A stretch of DNA of 64,000 nt from Paenibacillus whitsoniae (GCF_003955665.1 NZ_RXHU01000043.1:20017-84016); one strand, 5' to 3'; counted from the first letter of the stretch, positions 33,110 to 42,354 are shown. The notes: generated from the letters alone by a model not told the origin. Program-made: numbers and translations.

Positions 33110-34045
33110 TCATAGCCACTCTTTTTTGCGGAATAAAATGTACATGGCGATACCGAGGAAGCCCATGAAGGCGAGAACGAATTCATCGCCGTGCGCGACA
33201 TGCAGGCCGAGAATGTTATCGAAGTTCATACCGAATACGCCTGTGATAAAGGTCAGCGGCATGAAAATCGTCGTTAGCGCGGTGAACACACGCATGATTT
33301 CGTTCGCGCGGTTGGCAACGCTGGACTGATAAGCTTCTCGTAAGTTCCCCATGAGATCGCGCAAGGTATCGAACGTGTCGACGATTTTGACGGCATTTTC
33401 ATAAACGTCGCCGAAATATTTTTGGAGCTGATGATCGATGAGCCGCAGCTCTTTTCGATTCAGCGTGCCGATCACGTCGCGCTGCGGAACGAGCACTTTC
33501 TTGAGCCACAAAATTTCGGAGCGAAGCCCGATAATTTCACTCAGGTGCGTTTTCTTGGTGGCGACAAGAATGTCTTCCTCCAGCTTCTCGATTTTCGCTT
33601 CGATTCGGTCGCCGACTGCTACATAGTTGTCGACGACAAGGTCGACAAGGTGATATAAGAAGCGATCTGCGCTGTTGACTTCCTCTTCCCAGAGGAAAGG
33701 TTTCAGAGCGCGGAGTTCATTGATTTTTTGCCGAGTAACGGTAATGATGAGATGTTTGCTTAAGAAAATATTAAGGCCGCGCAGAAAAATTTCTTCGTCG
33801 TCGAAACGAATGCTGTTAATGACAATAAAATAATGGGAATCGTAAAATTCAATTTTCGGACGCTGCTCTTCCTCGCTCAGACAATCTTCCACCGCCAAAT
33901 CATGCAAATGGAACAAGGGCTGCAGCAGCTCCAAATCCTCAATGCCTGCGTCAATCCAATAAAACCCGTGCTCCGGCGGAGATATGGCCGTAGTCACGTC
34001 TTCCACCAGCGTAAAAATACCGTTTTGAACCAACCGTGTTTTCAT
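33110..34045 (-). CDS. corA: CorA-family divalent metal ion transporter
   Basis: About 311 residues. A soluble, largely helical N-terminal domain is followed by two C-terminal membrane helices. The CorA selectivity signature GMN is present in TGVFGMNFDNI, and the protein ends in the usual basic tail RKKEWL. CorA pentamers admit Mg2+ (and Co2+, Ni2+). The start at 34045 follows AAAGGGGTGG; a longer frame to 34066 lacks a ribosome site. An inverted-repeat structure just upstream (34074-34134) may form in its leader RNA. Confidence 0.92.
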   Translation of the reverse strand: MKTRLVQNGIFTLVEDVTTAISPPEHGFYWIDAGIEDLELLQPLFHLHDLAVEDCLSEEEQRPKIEFYDSHYFIVINSIRFDDEEIFLRGLNIFLSKHLIITVTRQKINELRALKPFLWEEEVNSADRFLYHLVDLVVDNYVAVGDRIEAKIEKLEEDILVATKKTHLSEIIGLRSEILWLKKVLVPQRDVIGTLNRKELRLIDHQLQKYFGDVYENAVKIVDTFDTLRDLMGNLREAYQSSVANRANEIMRVFTALTTIFMPLTFITGVFGMNFDNILGLHVAHGDEFVLAFMGFLGIAMYILFRKKEWL

Positions 34046-34073
34046 CTGTCCACCCCTTTGAAGCATGGAAGCA

Positions 34074-34134
34074 GCAGCCGGTTATGTTCATACCGGGTCG
34101 TCAAAAGGCTCAGGATGAAGGAATAACCGACTGC
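34074..34134 (-). other. Candidate structured 5' leader of corA
   Basis: GCAGCCGGTTAT (34074-34085) pairs with ATAACCGACTGC (34123-34134) except one mismatch, and TTCAT/ATGAA (34087-34091, 34115-34119) form an inner helix. It ends about 30 bp upstream of the corA start. I do not recognise a known riboswitch consensus such as the M-box. Confidence 0.4.
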
Positions 34135-34382
34135 GTTCCTACGCTATGAAATTGTTGAAAAGCGCTATAGGTGCAACTCCTCGGGTCTCCGTCCAACCGT
34201 AATGCCCTCCTTTTGTTTCACATATCAGATCGTGTATCCTCGAAGTGGCTTTATGCCATCAGTAAACGCTCCGTTCGAAAGACGAAGAAGCCGATTATCT
34301 TTGCGTGTCGAATACTTGTCTAGTATACCCGTTCATATATTGCGTTTCAAGCCAAAAAGCGTGCGGGGACTGGGCGAACTTC

Positions 34383-34492
34383 TTGATGTGTTAACGTATG
34401 GGAAAATACATCAAAATGTGAATAAAAACGTTGCCGAATCAGCGGGGCTCTGCCAAAGAAATGGAATCATTTCTTTGACAGAGTTTTTTTAA
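34383..34492 (+). terminator. Orphan hairpin pair ending in a strong intrinsic terminator
   Basis: TTGATGT/ACATCAA (34383-34389, 34408-34414) is followed by a 15-bp stem with one mismatch (34448-34462 with 34469-34483) and seven T residues. No convincing gene lies upstream on this strand, so it may end a small untranslated RNA or the read-through from elsewhere. Confidence 0.55.
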
Positions 34493-34546
34493 TTGTGCCT
34501 TTCATTGGCCTGGTGGAGCACAATTTAGAAAAATAAAACATAAATA

Positions 34547-34602
34547 TTGCATTAGGGAAAAACTTTTGTATATAATTTAAAATGTAGTGTAAGGGAAAAT
34601 AG
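34547..34602 (+). promoter_or_regulatory. Promoter with two MntR/DtxR-like boxes, mnt operon
   Basis: -35 TTGCAT (34547-34552), 18-bp spacer, perfect TATAAT (34571-34576). TTGCATTAGGGAAAAAC (34547-34563) covers the -35, and GTGTAAGGGAAAATAG (34587-34602) lies just after the -10. Both resemble the MntR box TTTGCCTTAAGGAAAC, fitting repression by manganese-bound MntR. Confidence 0.65.
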
Positions 34603-34657
34603 TTTGTACACAGCGAAATATTTGTCCTTTTAAAAACATTTTGAGGAGTGGTTCGAA

Positions 34658-35629
34658 ATGAAGTTGGTTGGGACATTACGCAATGCGATGACGAGACTTG
34701 TATTGACGGTCGGTACGGTAGTCTTTGCGTTAGCGCTTACTGCCTGTGCATCTCAAGAAACTGCCGGCAAGCAAGGGGGAGAACAATCGGGCAAAGTTCA
34801 GGCTGCGGCAACTATTGGGATGATAACGGATATAGTGAAGCATGTTGGAGGAGAGCATGTTGAGGTGACTGGAATTATGAAGGCGGGTGTTGACCCGCAC
34901 CTGTACAAAGCCTCCGAGGGGGACATAGGCAAGTTTGACAAAGCGGACATCATTTTTTATAACGGATTGCATTTGGAAGGTAAAATGGGAGAAATTCTTG
35001 AGAAGATGGCGAAAAACAAACCGACTGTTGCCGTATCGCAACATATACCCGCCTCCAAGCTGCGTGCTGGCGATCCCGAGCAAGGAACAGAGCATGACCC
35101 TCACATCTGGTTTAATGTCCAGCATTGGATGACGGCCGCCGAGACGGTCAGAGATGAACTGACCAAGTTTGATAGTGCTCATGCGGAAGCCTATAAGAAG
35201 AATGCGGAGGCATACTTGAAGGAATTGAAGGAATTGGACGCCTATGCCAGAGAACAGATTGCAACGATCCCTGAAGGACAGAGGGTGCTTGTAACGGCAC
35301 ATGATGCGTTTGGATATTTTGGCGATGCCTATTCAATTAAAGTAATGGGGCTACAGGGCATTAGCACGGCCTCGGAGGCGGGCTCAAAAGATGTGACAGA
35401 GCTTCGCGACTACTTGGTGGCTAACAAGATCAAAGCTGTCTTTATCGAATCCAGCGTCCCCCGGAAGTCGATCGATGCCGTCATTCAAGGCGCCAAGGAG
35501 AAGGGACATACCATTGCGGTTGGCGGTGAGCTATTTTCTGATGCGATGGGAGATGACGGGACGAAGGCAGGCACGTATGTCGGTATGGTACGTCATAATG
35601 TCGATACCATCGTTCAGGCATTGAAATAA
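34658..35629 (+). CDS. mntA: Manganese/zinc ABC transporter substrate-binding lipoprotein
   Basis: 323 residues. Lipobox ALTAC (Cys30). TroA/PsaA-family cluster A-1 metal-binding protein with the expected ligand positions: GVDPHLYKAS (first His), EHDPHIWFN (second His), FIESSVP (Glu) and GGELFSDAMG (Asp). The long His-rich loop of ZnuA proteins is absent, which with the MntR-like boxes favours manganese. GAGGAG precedes the ATG. It is the first of four genes in the B. subtilis mntABCD order. Confidence 0.9.
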   Translation: MKLVGTLRNAMTRLVLTVGTVVFALALTACASQETAGKQGGEQSGKVQAAATIGMITDIVKHVGGEHVEVTGIMKAGVDPHLYKASEGDIGKFDKADIIFYNGLHLEGKMGEILEKMAKNKPTVAVSQHIPASKLRAGDPEQGTEHDPHIWFNVQHWMTAAETVRDELTKFDSAHAEAYKKNAEAYLKELKELDAYAREQIATIPEGQRVLVTAHDAFGYFGDAYSIKVMGLQGISTASEAGSKDVTELRDYLVANKIKAVFIESSVPRKSIDAVIQGAKEKGHTIAVGGELFSDAMGDDGTKAGTYVGMVRHNVDTIVQALK

Positions 35630-35649
35630 GAGTAGAGGGGTAATCTCAC

Positions 35650-36417
35650 ATGATGTCTTCACCGTTATCTGTTCAAGGTCTCTCCGTTGCCTATCATAAA
35701 AAACCTGTCATTCGGGACGTTTCCTTTGAGACACCCGCAGGGAAGCTGATCGGTATTATCGGACCGAACGGCGCCGGTAAATCCACACTAATTAAGGCGG
35801 CGCTTGGGCTCATCCCAAAACTTGCCGGGGAGGTTAGCATTTTCGGGAAGCCATACCGGGAACAGCGCAAGCTTGTCGGTTATGTCCCGCAGCGCGAGTC
35901 TGTTGACTGGGATTTTCCGACCAATGCGCTGGATGTTGTTATGATGGGCCGTTACGGCCATCTTGGCTGGTTTCGTCGTCCAGGTGCGGAGGAAAAAAGG
36001 ATCGCATTGGAATGTCTAGCAAAAGTAGGGATGGCCGATTATGCTGATCGTCAGATCAGCCAGTTGTCCGGGGGACAACAGCAAAGGATTTTCCTAGCCA
36101 GAGCTTTGGCGCAAGATGCGAACTTGTATTTTATGGATGAACCTTTCGTTGGGGTTGACGCCGCTACGGAGAAGGCGATCATCACGCTCCTCAATGAACT
36201 GAAAGGACAAGGAAAGACGGTTCTGGTGGTTCATCATGATCTTGCCACAGTCAAGGAATATTTCGATTGGGTGATGCTGCTCAATGTGAACCTGATGGAG
36301 TTCGGTCCCACTAGCGATGTATTTACATCACAGAACTTGCAGCGAACGTACGGCGGCAGGCTGGTTATTTTGGAGCGTACGGATAACGATAACGCTATGC
36401 TGGAGCAGACGAGGTGA
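35650..36417 (+). CDS. mntB: Manganese ABC transporter ATP-binding protein
   Basis: 255 residues. Complete ABC ATPase: Walker [10 protein letters not shown]-loop [13 protein letters not shown] (the DWDFP wording is typical of metal-uptake ATPases), signature LSGGQQQR, Walker B LYFMDEPF, and switch His in VVHHDLATV. It powers the two permeases encoded next. ATG 35650 or 35653 may be used after AGAGGGG. It lies 20 bp behind mntA. Confidence 0.92.
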   Translation: MMSSPLSVQGLSVAYHKKPVIRDVSFETPAGKLIGIIGPNGAGKSTLIKAALGLIPKLAGEVSIFGKPYREQRKLVGYVPQRESVDWDFPTNALDVVMMGRYGHLGWFRRPGAEEKRIALECLAKVGMADYADRQISQLSGGQQQRIFLARALAQDANLYFMDEPFVGVDAATEKAIITLLNELKGQGKTVLVVHHDLATVKEYFDWVMLLNVNLMEFGPTSDVFTSQNLQRTYGGRLVILERTDNDNAMLEQTR

Positions 36418-36426
36418 GTTAATTCT

Positions 36427-37362
36427 ATGCATTCCATTTTGGAAGTACTGTCCGATCCTAACCTGCGTTGGATTCTGATGGGCTGTATGTTATTGGGACT
36501 TAGCAGCGGAGTAATCGGTTGCTTCGCCTATTTGCGCAAGCAATCGCTTATGGGGGATGCACTTGCGCATGCTGCACTGCCTGGCGTATGTATCGCTTTC
36601 ATGGTGACTGGCTCAAAAGCGATCTTCGGTTTCCTTGTCGGTGCGGTAGTGGCGGGGGCTGCCGCGACGCTTGCAATCGGCTTCATCACCCGCTATACAC
36701 GTATCAAGCAGGACGCTGCCATTGCGGCGACATTATCCGTGTTCTTCGGATTTGGCATTATGCTGTTAACGGAAATTCAACATAGCGGAAAAGGGAATCA
36801 GAGCGGCTTGGATAAATTCCTTTTCGGTCAAGCGGCGACAATGGTGGCCACCGATATATACACCATGGCTATTATTTCTATCCTTCTTATAAGTGTTTGC
36901 GCTCTTCTGTTTAAAGAGTTTAAGCTGATCAGCTTTGATCCCGGATTTGCAAAGGGGCTCGGGTATCCGGTTCCACTGTTGGAACAAGGCATTATGCTTC
37001 TGATTGTAATCGCTGTCGTTGTCGGCATCCAAGCGGTCGGCGTCGTATTAATGGCGGCTCTGCTCATAACACCTGCGGTATCGGCACGTTATTGGACAGA
37101 AAATTTGGGGATTATGGTCATTCTCGCTGGGGGGGGCGGAGCGCTTTCCGGTGCAGCGGGAACGCTGCTTAGCACAATGGGGAATAATTTGCCTACAGGC
37201 CCGATCTGCGTTCTAAGCGCTACAGCGCTATTCATGGTTTCCATTGTATTCGCCCCCCGCAGAGGGTTGCTTTCCAAGCTATTGACTCGACTTGCTGTAA
37301 GAAGACAGGTTGTGCTGGAAAGCAGTACGGGGACAGGGACCAGAAAGGAAGAAACGGCATGA
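36427..37362 (+). CDS. mntC: Manganese ABC transporter permease 1
   Basis: 311 residues of the ABC-3 (TroC/ZnuB) membrane family with about eight or nine helices. Typical segments are YLRKQSLMGDALAHAALPGV near the N-terminus and FDPGFAKGLGYPVPLLE in the middle. Two different permeases in the operon indicate a heterodimeric channel. It overlaps mntD through ATGA at 37359. Confidence 0.9.
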   Translation: MHSILEVLSDPNLRWILMGCMLLGLSSGVIGCFAYLRKQSLMGDALAHAALPGVCIAFMVTGSKAIFGFLVGAVVAGAAATLAIGFITRYTRIKQDAAIAATLSVFFGFGIMLLTEIQHSGKGNQSGLDKFLFGQAATMVATDIYTMAIISILLISVCALLFKEFKLISFDPGFAKGLGYPVPLLEQGIMLLIVIAVVVGIQAVGVVLMAALLITPAVSARYWTENLGIMVILAGGGGALSGAAGTLLSTMGNNLPTGPICVLSATALFMVSIVFAPRRGLLSKLLTRLAVRRQVVLESSTGTGTRKEETA

Positions 37363-38240
37363 ATTCATTTCTCGTCATTTTAACAGGGATACTGGCAGCC
37401 TGTGCGTGCAGTGTAGTCGGTTGTTTTCTCGTATTGCGGCGCATGGCGATGATCGGCGATGCGATAAGCCACTCCGTGCTACCGGGGATTGTCATTGCCT
37501 TTCTAGTTAGTGGAAGTCGAGACTCCGTAGTCATGATGCTGGGGGCGGCAGTGCTTGGCCTGGTCACTGTATTGTTGATACAGTTGTTTCATCAGAGCGG
37601 CGTACAAGCGGATGCTTCAATCGGTGTTGTGTTTACAGCAATGTTTGCCGTCGGCATTGTGCTCATAAGTCTCTTCACCCGAAATATCGATCTTGATTTG
37701 GATTGTGTGCTGTACGGAGAAATCGCCTATGTGCCTTGGAACACGATTGAACTGTTAGGTATTCCTATCGGCCCCAAAGCTTTGTGGATGATCGGTTTAG
37801 CGCTAGCGCTGAATATTCTGTTTATCGGCGTGTTCTTTAAGCAATTCAAAGTATGTTCCTTCGATCCGGGGCTGGCAGCGGCTGTTGGAGTCCCGGTTGC
37901 TTTGTTTCACTATTTGCTGATGGGACTCGTTTCCGTCACAACCGTTGCATCGTTTGAAAGTGTAGGAGCCATCCTTGTCGTGGGTATGCTTGTCGTACCA
38001 CCGCTGACAGCTTACCTGCTCACGGAGAAGCTTGGCCTTATGATCGTGTATAGTATGCTTTCCGGTTCTTTGAGTGCCGTTGTCGGTTATTTCCTCGCCA
38101 AGTTGTTGGACGCTTCCATTGCTGCAAGCATGATCACGGTAGCCGGTGCACTGCTGCTCCTTGTGGTGTTGGTGTCACCGAGCCATGGGGTGCTGCTTCG
38201 CAAGCTCAGGCAGCGCCGCGGTCTGCAAGAGGCTGCGTAG
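37359..38240 (+). CDS. mntD: Manganese ABC transporter permease 2
   Basis: 293 residues, second ABC-3 family permease, paralogous to the preceding one: VLRRMAMIGDAISHSVLPGIV near the N-terminus and FDPGLAAAVGVPVALFHY in the middle align with it. ATG 37359 overlaps the mntC stop. It is the last gene of the operon and converges on a small minus-strand gene. No clear plus-strand terminator is visible. Confidence 0.9.
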   Translation: MNSFLVILTGILAACACSVVGCFLVLRRMAMIGDAISHSVLPGIVIAFLVSGSRDSVVMMLGAAVLGLVTVLLIQLFHQSGVQADASIGVVFTAMFAVGIVLISLFTRNIDLDLDCVLYGEIAYVPWNTIELLGIPIGPKALWMIGLALALNILFIGVFFKQFKVCSFDPGLAAAVGVPVALFHYLLMGLVSVTTVASFESVGAILVVGMLVVPPLTAYLLTEKLGLMIVYSMLSGSLSAVVGYFLAKLLDASIAASMITVAGALLLLVVLVSPSHGVLLRKLRQRRGLQEAA

Positions 38241-38293
38241 CTGGCCTAACAACCGATAACGCGCATGCACGTTTGAGGAGCGCGCGCATACAA

Positions 38294-38316
38294 AAGCCGC
38301 CATGTTAAATGGCGGC
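38294..38316 (-). terminator. Terminator overlapping the 3' end of the 75-residue gene
   Basis: On the minus strand GCCGCCAT, TTAAC-type loop, ATGGCGGC, then TTTTG. The stem covers the last codons and the stop of the gene at 38305. Confidence 0.7.
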
Positions 38317-38532
38317 GGCAATTATTTTTTGCTTGATTTCGTTGTAGGTCTGGATGATCTCTTCATTCCCTCGACGCAGCAAATCTTCTTCGCTGTCCGC
38401 ACCGAAGATCCGGTACAACTGCTCGGCAGCCTTCTCGGCTTGTGCCGGCGTCGGCTTTTCCGTCTCAATTAAAGTGAAGTAACGATGCAGGGAAGCAAAA
38501 GCAGAGAATTGATCAGTTGTTTGAGCAGGCAT
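38305..38532 (-). CDS. Small hypothetical helical protein
   Basis: 75 residues. Start at 38532 is preferred because GAGGTC lies upstream; a longer in-frame start at 38646 has no support. The protein is predicted helical (SLHRYFTLIETEKPTPAQAEKAAEQLYRIFG), has no membrane segment or Cys, and shows no motif I recognise. It stands alone between the mnt operon and the methionine riboswitch. Confidence 0.6.
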   Translation of the reverse strand: MPAQTTDQFSAFASLHRYFTLIETEKPTPAQAEKAAEQLYRIFGADSEEDLLRRGNEEIIQTYNEIKQKIIAAAI

Positions 38533-38709
38533 GTCATGACCTCGTTTCTTTACAAAAATTTTGTAAGAAGGGATTTTATCCTGTTCTCCTTTATGTCCCC
38601 CAAAACGGGACGATTGAAACCTAAAATTTGATACGATATGTATCAATTATACCGCAGATGATCCCAATTTAGCAATTTTAGCGGGAAATTTTGGTCAAGC
38701 AAGACGGTC

Positions 38710-38737
38710 TTGACAATGATCTAATTTATAGTATGAT
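38710..38737 (+). promoter_or_regulatory. metA: Promoter of the methionine operon
   Basis: TTGACA (38710-38715), 16-bp spacer, TATGAT (38732-38737), 26 bp before the riboswitch. GTCAAG (38694-38699) and CTTGAC (38709-38714) form an inverted repeat reaching into the -35. Confidence 0.8.
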
Positions 38738-38763
38738 AAGTCTAACCGAATACGTTTCATTTT

Positions 38764-38885
38764 CTTATCAAGAGTAGGTGGAGGGACTAGCCCTATGACA
38801 CCCGGCAACCGACAATCCTTTATCAGAAGGACTGCACGGTGCTAATTCTTGCGGATATGCTGCTGCAGCACATCTGGGAGATAAG
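38764..38885 (+). promoter_or_regulatory. SAM-I riboswitch (S-box leader)
   Basis: P1 arms CTTATC (38764-38769) and GATAAG (38880-38885). The aptamer contains the conserved AGAGTAGGTGGAGGGAC, GCCCTATGACACCCGGCAACC and GGTGCTAATTC elements in order. It binds S-adenosylmethionine and turns off the downstream methionine genes when SAM is plentiful. Confidence 0.95.
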
Positions 38886-38911
38886 AGAAGGACATTGATA
38901 TTGACTTTTCA

Positions 38912-38945
38912 TGGCCTTTCTCTGATTCCAGAGAAGGTCATTTTT
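38912..38945 (+). terminator. Riboswitch-controlled terminator before metA
   Basis: TGGCCTTTCTCTG (38912-38924) pairs with CAGAGAAGGTCA (38929-38940) with one bulge, then TTTTT. GAGAAGGACA just after the aptamer (38885-38894) could pair with the left arm as antiterminator when SAM is low. Confidence 0.85.
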
Positions 38946-39002
38946 GCATTTCATACGAATTTGAAACGGCTCAATCAGAATGAATGAGAAGGAGTGAACA
39001 GG

Positions 39003-39947
39003 ATGCCGATTAAGATTCCTGACAACTTGCCTGCCAAAGAAGTACTCCACCAAGAGAACATTTTCACCATGGACGAATCTGTCGCGTACCACCAAGATAT
39101 TCGCCCGCTTCGCATCGCATTGTTGAATCTGATGCCGACCAAAGAAACGACGGAAACGCAGCTGCTTCGCCTGATCGGGAACACGCCCTTACAGGTGGAA
39201 TTCGTTCTGTTGCATCCGAAAACCCATACATCGAAGAACACGTCTGCCGAGCATCTTGAAATGTTTTACAAAACGTTTGACGATATTAAGGAAGAGAAGC
39301 TTGACGGCATGATCATTACCGGTGCGCCGGTAGAGCAGATGGACTTTGAAGACGTAAACTACTGGCAGGAACTTACGCAGATTCTTGACTGGAGCAAGGA
39401 GAATGTGACCTCCACACTGCATATTTGCTGGGCGGCGCAAGCGGGGCTCTACCATCATTTCGGCGTGAGAAAATATGGGCTTGAGGAGAAAATGTTCGGG
39501 GTATTCCCGCACACGGTCTCCGTACCGAATACGAAGCTGCTACGCGGCTTTGACGAAGTGTTCAACGTGCCGCAATCCCGCCATACCGACGTCCGCCGCG
39601 AAGATATTGTGCGATGTACGGAGCTCGAGATTTTATCCGAATCGGAAGAATCCGGTGTGTACATTGTTGCGACGAAGGATGGCAAGCAAATTTTTGTCAC
39701 AGGCCACTCCGAATACGACGCTTGCTCTCTCAAATGGGAATATGACCGGGACGTCTCGAAAGGCTTGCCGATTGCGATTCCGAGAAACTATTATCCGAAT
39801 AACGATCCGAGCAGAATGCCTTATAATACATGGCGAGCACATGCGAACTTGCTGTTCTCCAATTGGCTGAACTACTATGTGTATCAGGAAACACCTTATG
39901 AATTAACTGCGAGTATGAATGAAAGTTTGGCAAGCGCGCAGCTGTAA
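39003..39947 (+). CDS. metA: Homoserine O-acyltransferase MetA
   Basis: 314 residues. MetA activates homoserine with an acyl group (succinyl or acetyl) as the first step of methionine synthesis. Family features are [11 protein letters not shown] at the N-terminus, [20 protein letters not shown], the nucleophile region [17 protein letters not shown], and [13 protein letters not shown] with the catalytic His. Bacillus MetA enzymes mostly use acetyl-CoA; specificity depends on one residue I do not assign here. AAGGAG lies 8 bp before ATG 39003. The gene is controlled by the SAM riboswitch. Confidence 0.95.
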   Translation: MPIKIPDNLPAKEVLHQENIFTMDESVAYHQDIRPLRIALLNLMPTKETTETQLLRLIGNTPLQVEFVLLHPKTHTSKNTSAEHLEMFYKTFDDIKEEKLDGMIITGAPVEQMDFEDVNYWQELTQILDWSKENVTSTLHICWAAQAGLYHHFGVRKYGLEEKMFGVFPHTVSVPNTKLLRGFDEVFNVPQSRHTDVRREDIVRCTELEILSESEESGVYIVATKDGKQIFVTGHSEYDACSLKWEYDRDVSKGLPIAIPRNYYPNNDPSRMPYNTWRAHANLLFSNWLNYYVYQETPYELTASMNESLASAQL

Positions 39948-39987
39948 AGAGGAACTCATCGAACATAAACTTTAGGAGGAATTCCCG

Positions 39988-41157
39988 TTGAAAATCGAAA
40001 GTCGTCTCGCCCAAATTGGCTCTATCCAAGAACCTGTGACAGGAGCGGTCAGCTTCCCCGTCTATCAAGCGACAGCGTTCCGTCACCCGAAGCTTGGTCA
40101 AAGCACTGGATTTGACTATGCCCGCACGAAAAGCCCGACGCGTAAAGTGCTTGAAGACGCCATTGCGCAGCTGGAGTCCGGCGATGCCGGCTTTGCCTGC
40201 TCGTCAGGCATGGCTGCGCTGCAAACGATTTTCGCTTATTTCAGTCAGGGGGATCACCTCATCGTTTCCTTGGATCTCTACGGCGGTACGTACCGCTTGC
40301 TGGAACGCATCATGGCCCGCTTTGGCGTGACGGCGACATATGTCGATACGAACGATCTGGACGCTTTGGAGGGCGCTTATCAGCCTAATACCAAGGGGCT
40401 TGTGATTGAAACGCCGACGAACCCGCTGATGATGATTACGGATCTGGAGCTTGTCTGTACATGGGCCCGTAAAAAAGGCATCGTCTCCATCGTCGACAAT
40501 ACGCTGCTGACACCGTATCTCCAGCGTCCGATTGAGCTTGGCGCAGACATTGTTATCCACAGCGCGACGAAATATCTCGGCGGTCATAATGACGTGCTGG
40601 CCGGGCTGATCGTGACCAAGGGCAAAGAGCTTTCCGAGCAAATGGCGATTCTGCACAACTCCATCGGTGCCGTACTCGGGCCGCAGGACAGCTGGCTGCT
40701 CATGAGAGGGATGAAAACGCTCGCGCTGCGCATGGAGCGCCACGAATACAATGCTACTGCGATTGCGAAGTTCCTGCTGACGCATCCGCTGATCGACGAA
40801 GTGTTCTACCCGGCGCTCGAAACACACCCGGGCTACGAAGTTCAAAACAAACAATCCAGCGGCAACACGGGGATTTTCTCCTTCAAAGTGAAGGATGCTC
40901 GATTGGTCGAACCCATTCTTCGCCACATTCAATTGATCGCTTTCGCTGAGAGCTTGGGTGGTGTGGAGTCGTTAATGACCTATCCGGCTGTGCAGACGCA
41001 TGCGGACATTCCGCTTGAAATTCGCGAAAAGGTCGGCGTTGACGACCGCCTTCTTCGTTTCTCCGTCGGTATCGAGCATGCGGACGATCTCATTGCCGAT
41101 CTGTCCCGCGCCTTGGAAGCCGCACAAGCTGAACTGGAAGGAGCTTCACAAGCATGA
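39988..41157 (+). CDS. metI: Cystathionine gamma-synthase / O-acetylhomoserine (thiol)-lyase MetI
   Basis: 389 residues, Cys/Met metabolism PLP-enzyme family. It has AFRHPKLGQSTGFDYARTKSPTRKVLE, ACSSGMAALQT, DNTLLTPYLQRPIELGADIVIHSATKYLGGHND with the PLP lysine, and SLGGVESLMTYPA. MetI condenses acylhomoserine with cysteine to form cystathionine. Placement between metA and metC, as in the B. subtilis metIC pair, supports MetI rather than MetC. AGGAGG precedes the ATG. The next gene overlaps by ATGA. Confidence 0.92.
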   Translation: MKIESRLAQIGSIQEPVTGAVSFPVYQATAFRHPKLGQSTGFDYARTKSPTRKVLEDAIAQLESGDAGFACSSGMAALQTIFAYFSQGDHLIVSLDLYGGTYRLLERIMARFGVTATYVDTNDLDALEGAYQPNTKGLVIETPTNPLMMITDLELVCTWARKKGIVSIVDNTLLTPYLQRPIELGADIVIHSATKYLGGHNDVLAGLIVTKGKELSEQMAILHNSIGAVLGPQDSWLLMRGMKTLALRMERHEYNATAIAKFLLTHPLIDEVFYPALETHPGYEVQNKQSSGNTGIFSFKVKDARLVEPILRHIQLIAFAESLGGVESLMTYPAVQTHADIPLEIREKVGVDDRLLRFSVGIEHADDLIADLSRALEAAQAELEGASQA

Positions 41158-42311
41158 GCCATCACGGAGAAGATACAAAATTCGCGACGAAATTAATCCA
41201 TTTCGGCGCTGAAATCGATAAAGCGACCGGCGCGTCTTCTGTGCCGATCTACCAGGCGTCGACGTTTCACCAAGAGGACGTCGATGCGCACCAGCCTTAC
41301 GACTACACGCGTTCCGGCAATCCGACGCGTCAGGCGCTGGAGGATTACATCGCACTGCTCGAAGGCGGCACGCGAGGCTTCGCGTTCGCATCCGGCATGG
41401 CTGCGATTTCGTCGGCGCTGATGCTGCTGTCGCAGGGCGACCATGTCGTCTGCACGGAGGACGTATACGGCGGCACATACCGTTTGCTGACGACAATCAT
41501 GAACCGGATGGGCGTGGAGTCCACGTTCGTCGACATGACGGATCTGGCGCAAGTGCGCGCTGCGCTGCGTCCGAACACGAAGGCGATTTTCCTGGAAACG
41601 CCGTCGAACCCGACCTTGAAAATCACGGACATCGCCGCGATTGTGGCGATTGCCCAAGAGCATGACGTGCTGACGATGCTCGACAATACGTTCATGACGC
41701 CGTATCACCAGCGTCCCATTGAGCTTGGCGTCGACATTGTATTGCACAGCGCGACGAAGTTCCTTGGCGGCCACAGCGACGTGTTGGCCGGTCTGGCTGT
41801 TGTGGCGAGCGATAGTCTCGGCCGTCGCATGAAACAGATCCAGAATGGCATGGGCAACGTCCTGGGCATTCAGGATTCCTGGCTGCTGATGCGCGGCATG
41901 AAGACACTGAAAGCGCGGATGGAGGGCTCGGAGACGAGTGCCCGCCGTCTGGCCGGGTGGCTGTCCGAGCAGGCGGACGTCGAAGCTGTGTTTTACCCGG
42001 GCCTTCCGAACCACCCGGGTCGCGAGATTCACGAGAAGCAGTCCACCGGCTACGGCGCGGTCGTCTCCTTTGACGTTGGCTCCGGCGAGCGCGCGAAGCA
42101 GCTCATGAGCCGCGTGCGCATTCCGCTTGTCGCGGTGAGCCTTGGCGCGGTCGAGAGCATTTTGTCCTATCCGGCAATGATGTCGCACGCGTCGATGCCG
42201 CGGGAAGTAAGGCTGCAGCGCGGCATTACTGACGGTTTGGTGCGGTACTCGGTCGGACTCGAGGACATCGAGGATATTATTGAGGATCTGGAGCAGGCTT
42301 TGCGCGGATAG
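41154..42311 (+). CDS. metC: Cystathionine beta-lyase MetC
   Basis: 385 residues, a close paralogue of the preceding gene. It has YDYTRSGNPTRQALE, AFASGMAAISSALML, LHSATKFLGGHSDVLAGLAV (PLP lysine) and SLGAVESILSYPAMMSHASMP. MetC splits cystathionine into homocysteine, pyruvate and ammonia, completing transsulfuration. The gene overlaps metI by 4 bp and is followed by a terminator, so metA-metI-metC form one riboswitch-controlled operon. Confidence 0.92.
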   Translation: MSHHGEDTKFATKLIHFGAEIDKATGASSVPIYQASTFHQEDVDAHQPYDYTRSGNPTRQALEDYIALLEGGTRGFAFASGMAAISSALMLLSQGDHVVCTEDVYGGTYRLLTTIMNRMGVESTFVDMTDLAQVRAALRPNTKAIFLETPSNPTLKITDIAAIVAIAQEHDVLTMLDNTFMTPYHQRPIELGVDIVLHSATKFLGGHSDVLAGLAVVASDSLGRRMKQIQNGMGNVLGIQDSWLLMRGMKTLKARMEGSETSARRLAGWLSEQADVEAVFYPGLPNHPGREIHEKQSTGYGAVVSFDVGSGERAKQLMSRVRIPLVAVSLGAVESILSYPAMMSHASMPREVRLQRGITDGLVRYSVGLEDIEDIIEDLEQALRG

Positions 42312-42328
42312 GTTGGCCGTTCATGGAG

Positions 42329-42354
42329 AAAAGCAGCGATGAGCTGCTTTTTTA
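42329..42354 (+). terminator. Terminator of the methionine operon
   Basis: AAAAGCAGC (42329-42337) and GCTGCTTTT (42343-42351), 5-base loop, followed by TTT. Confidence 0.88.

Noticed and set aside
34202..34492. A 96-codon plus-strand frame between corA and the mnt operon
   Set aside because: No ribosome site and no recognisable motif, and the frame ends inside a strong terminator stem. Non-coding leader or small RNA is more likely.
41193..42188. A 331-codon minus-strand frame antisense to metC
   Set aside because: metC is complete and in a riboswitch operon; the antisense frame has no start signals and a shadow-like Arg/His-rich composition.
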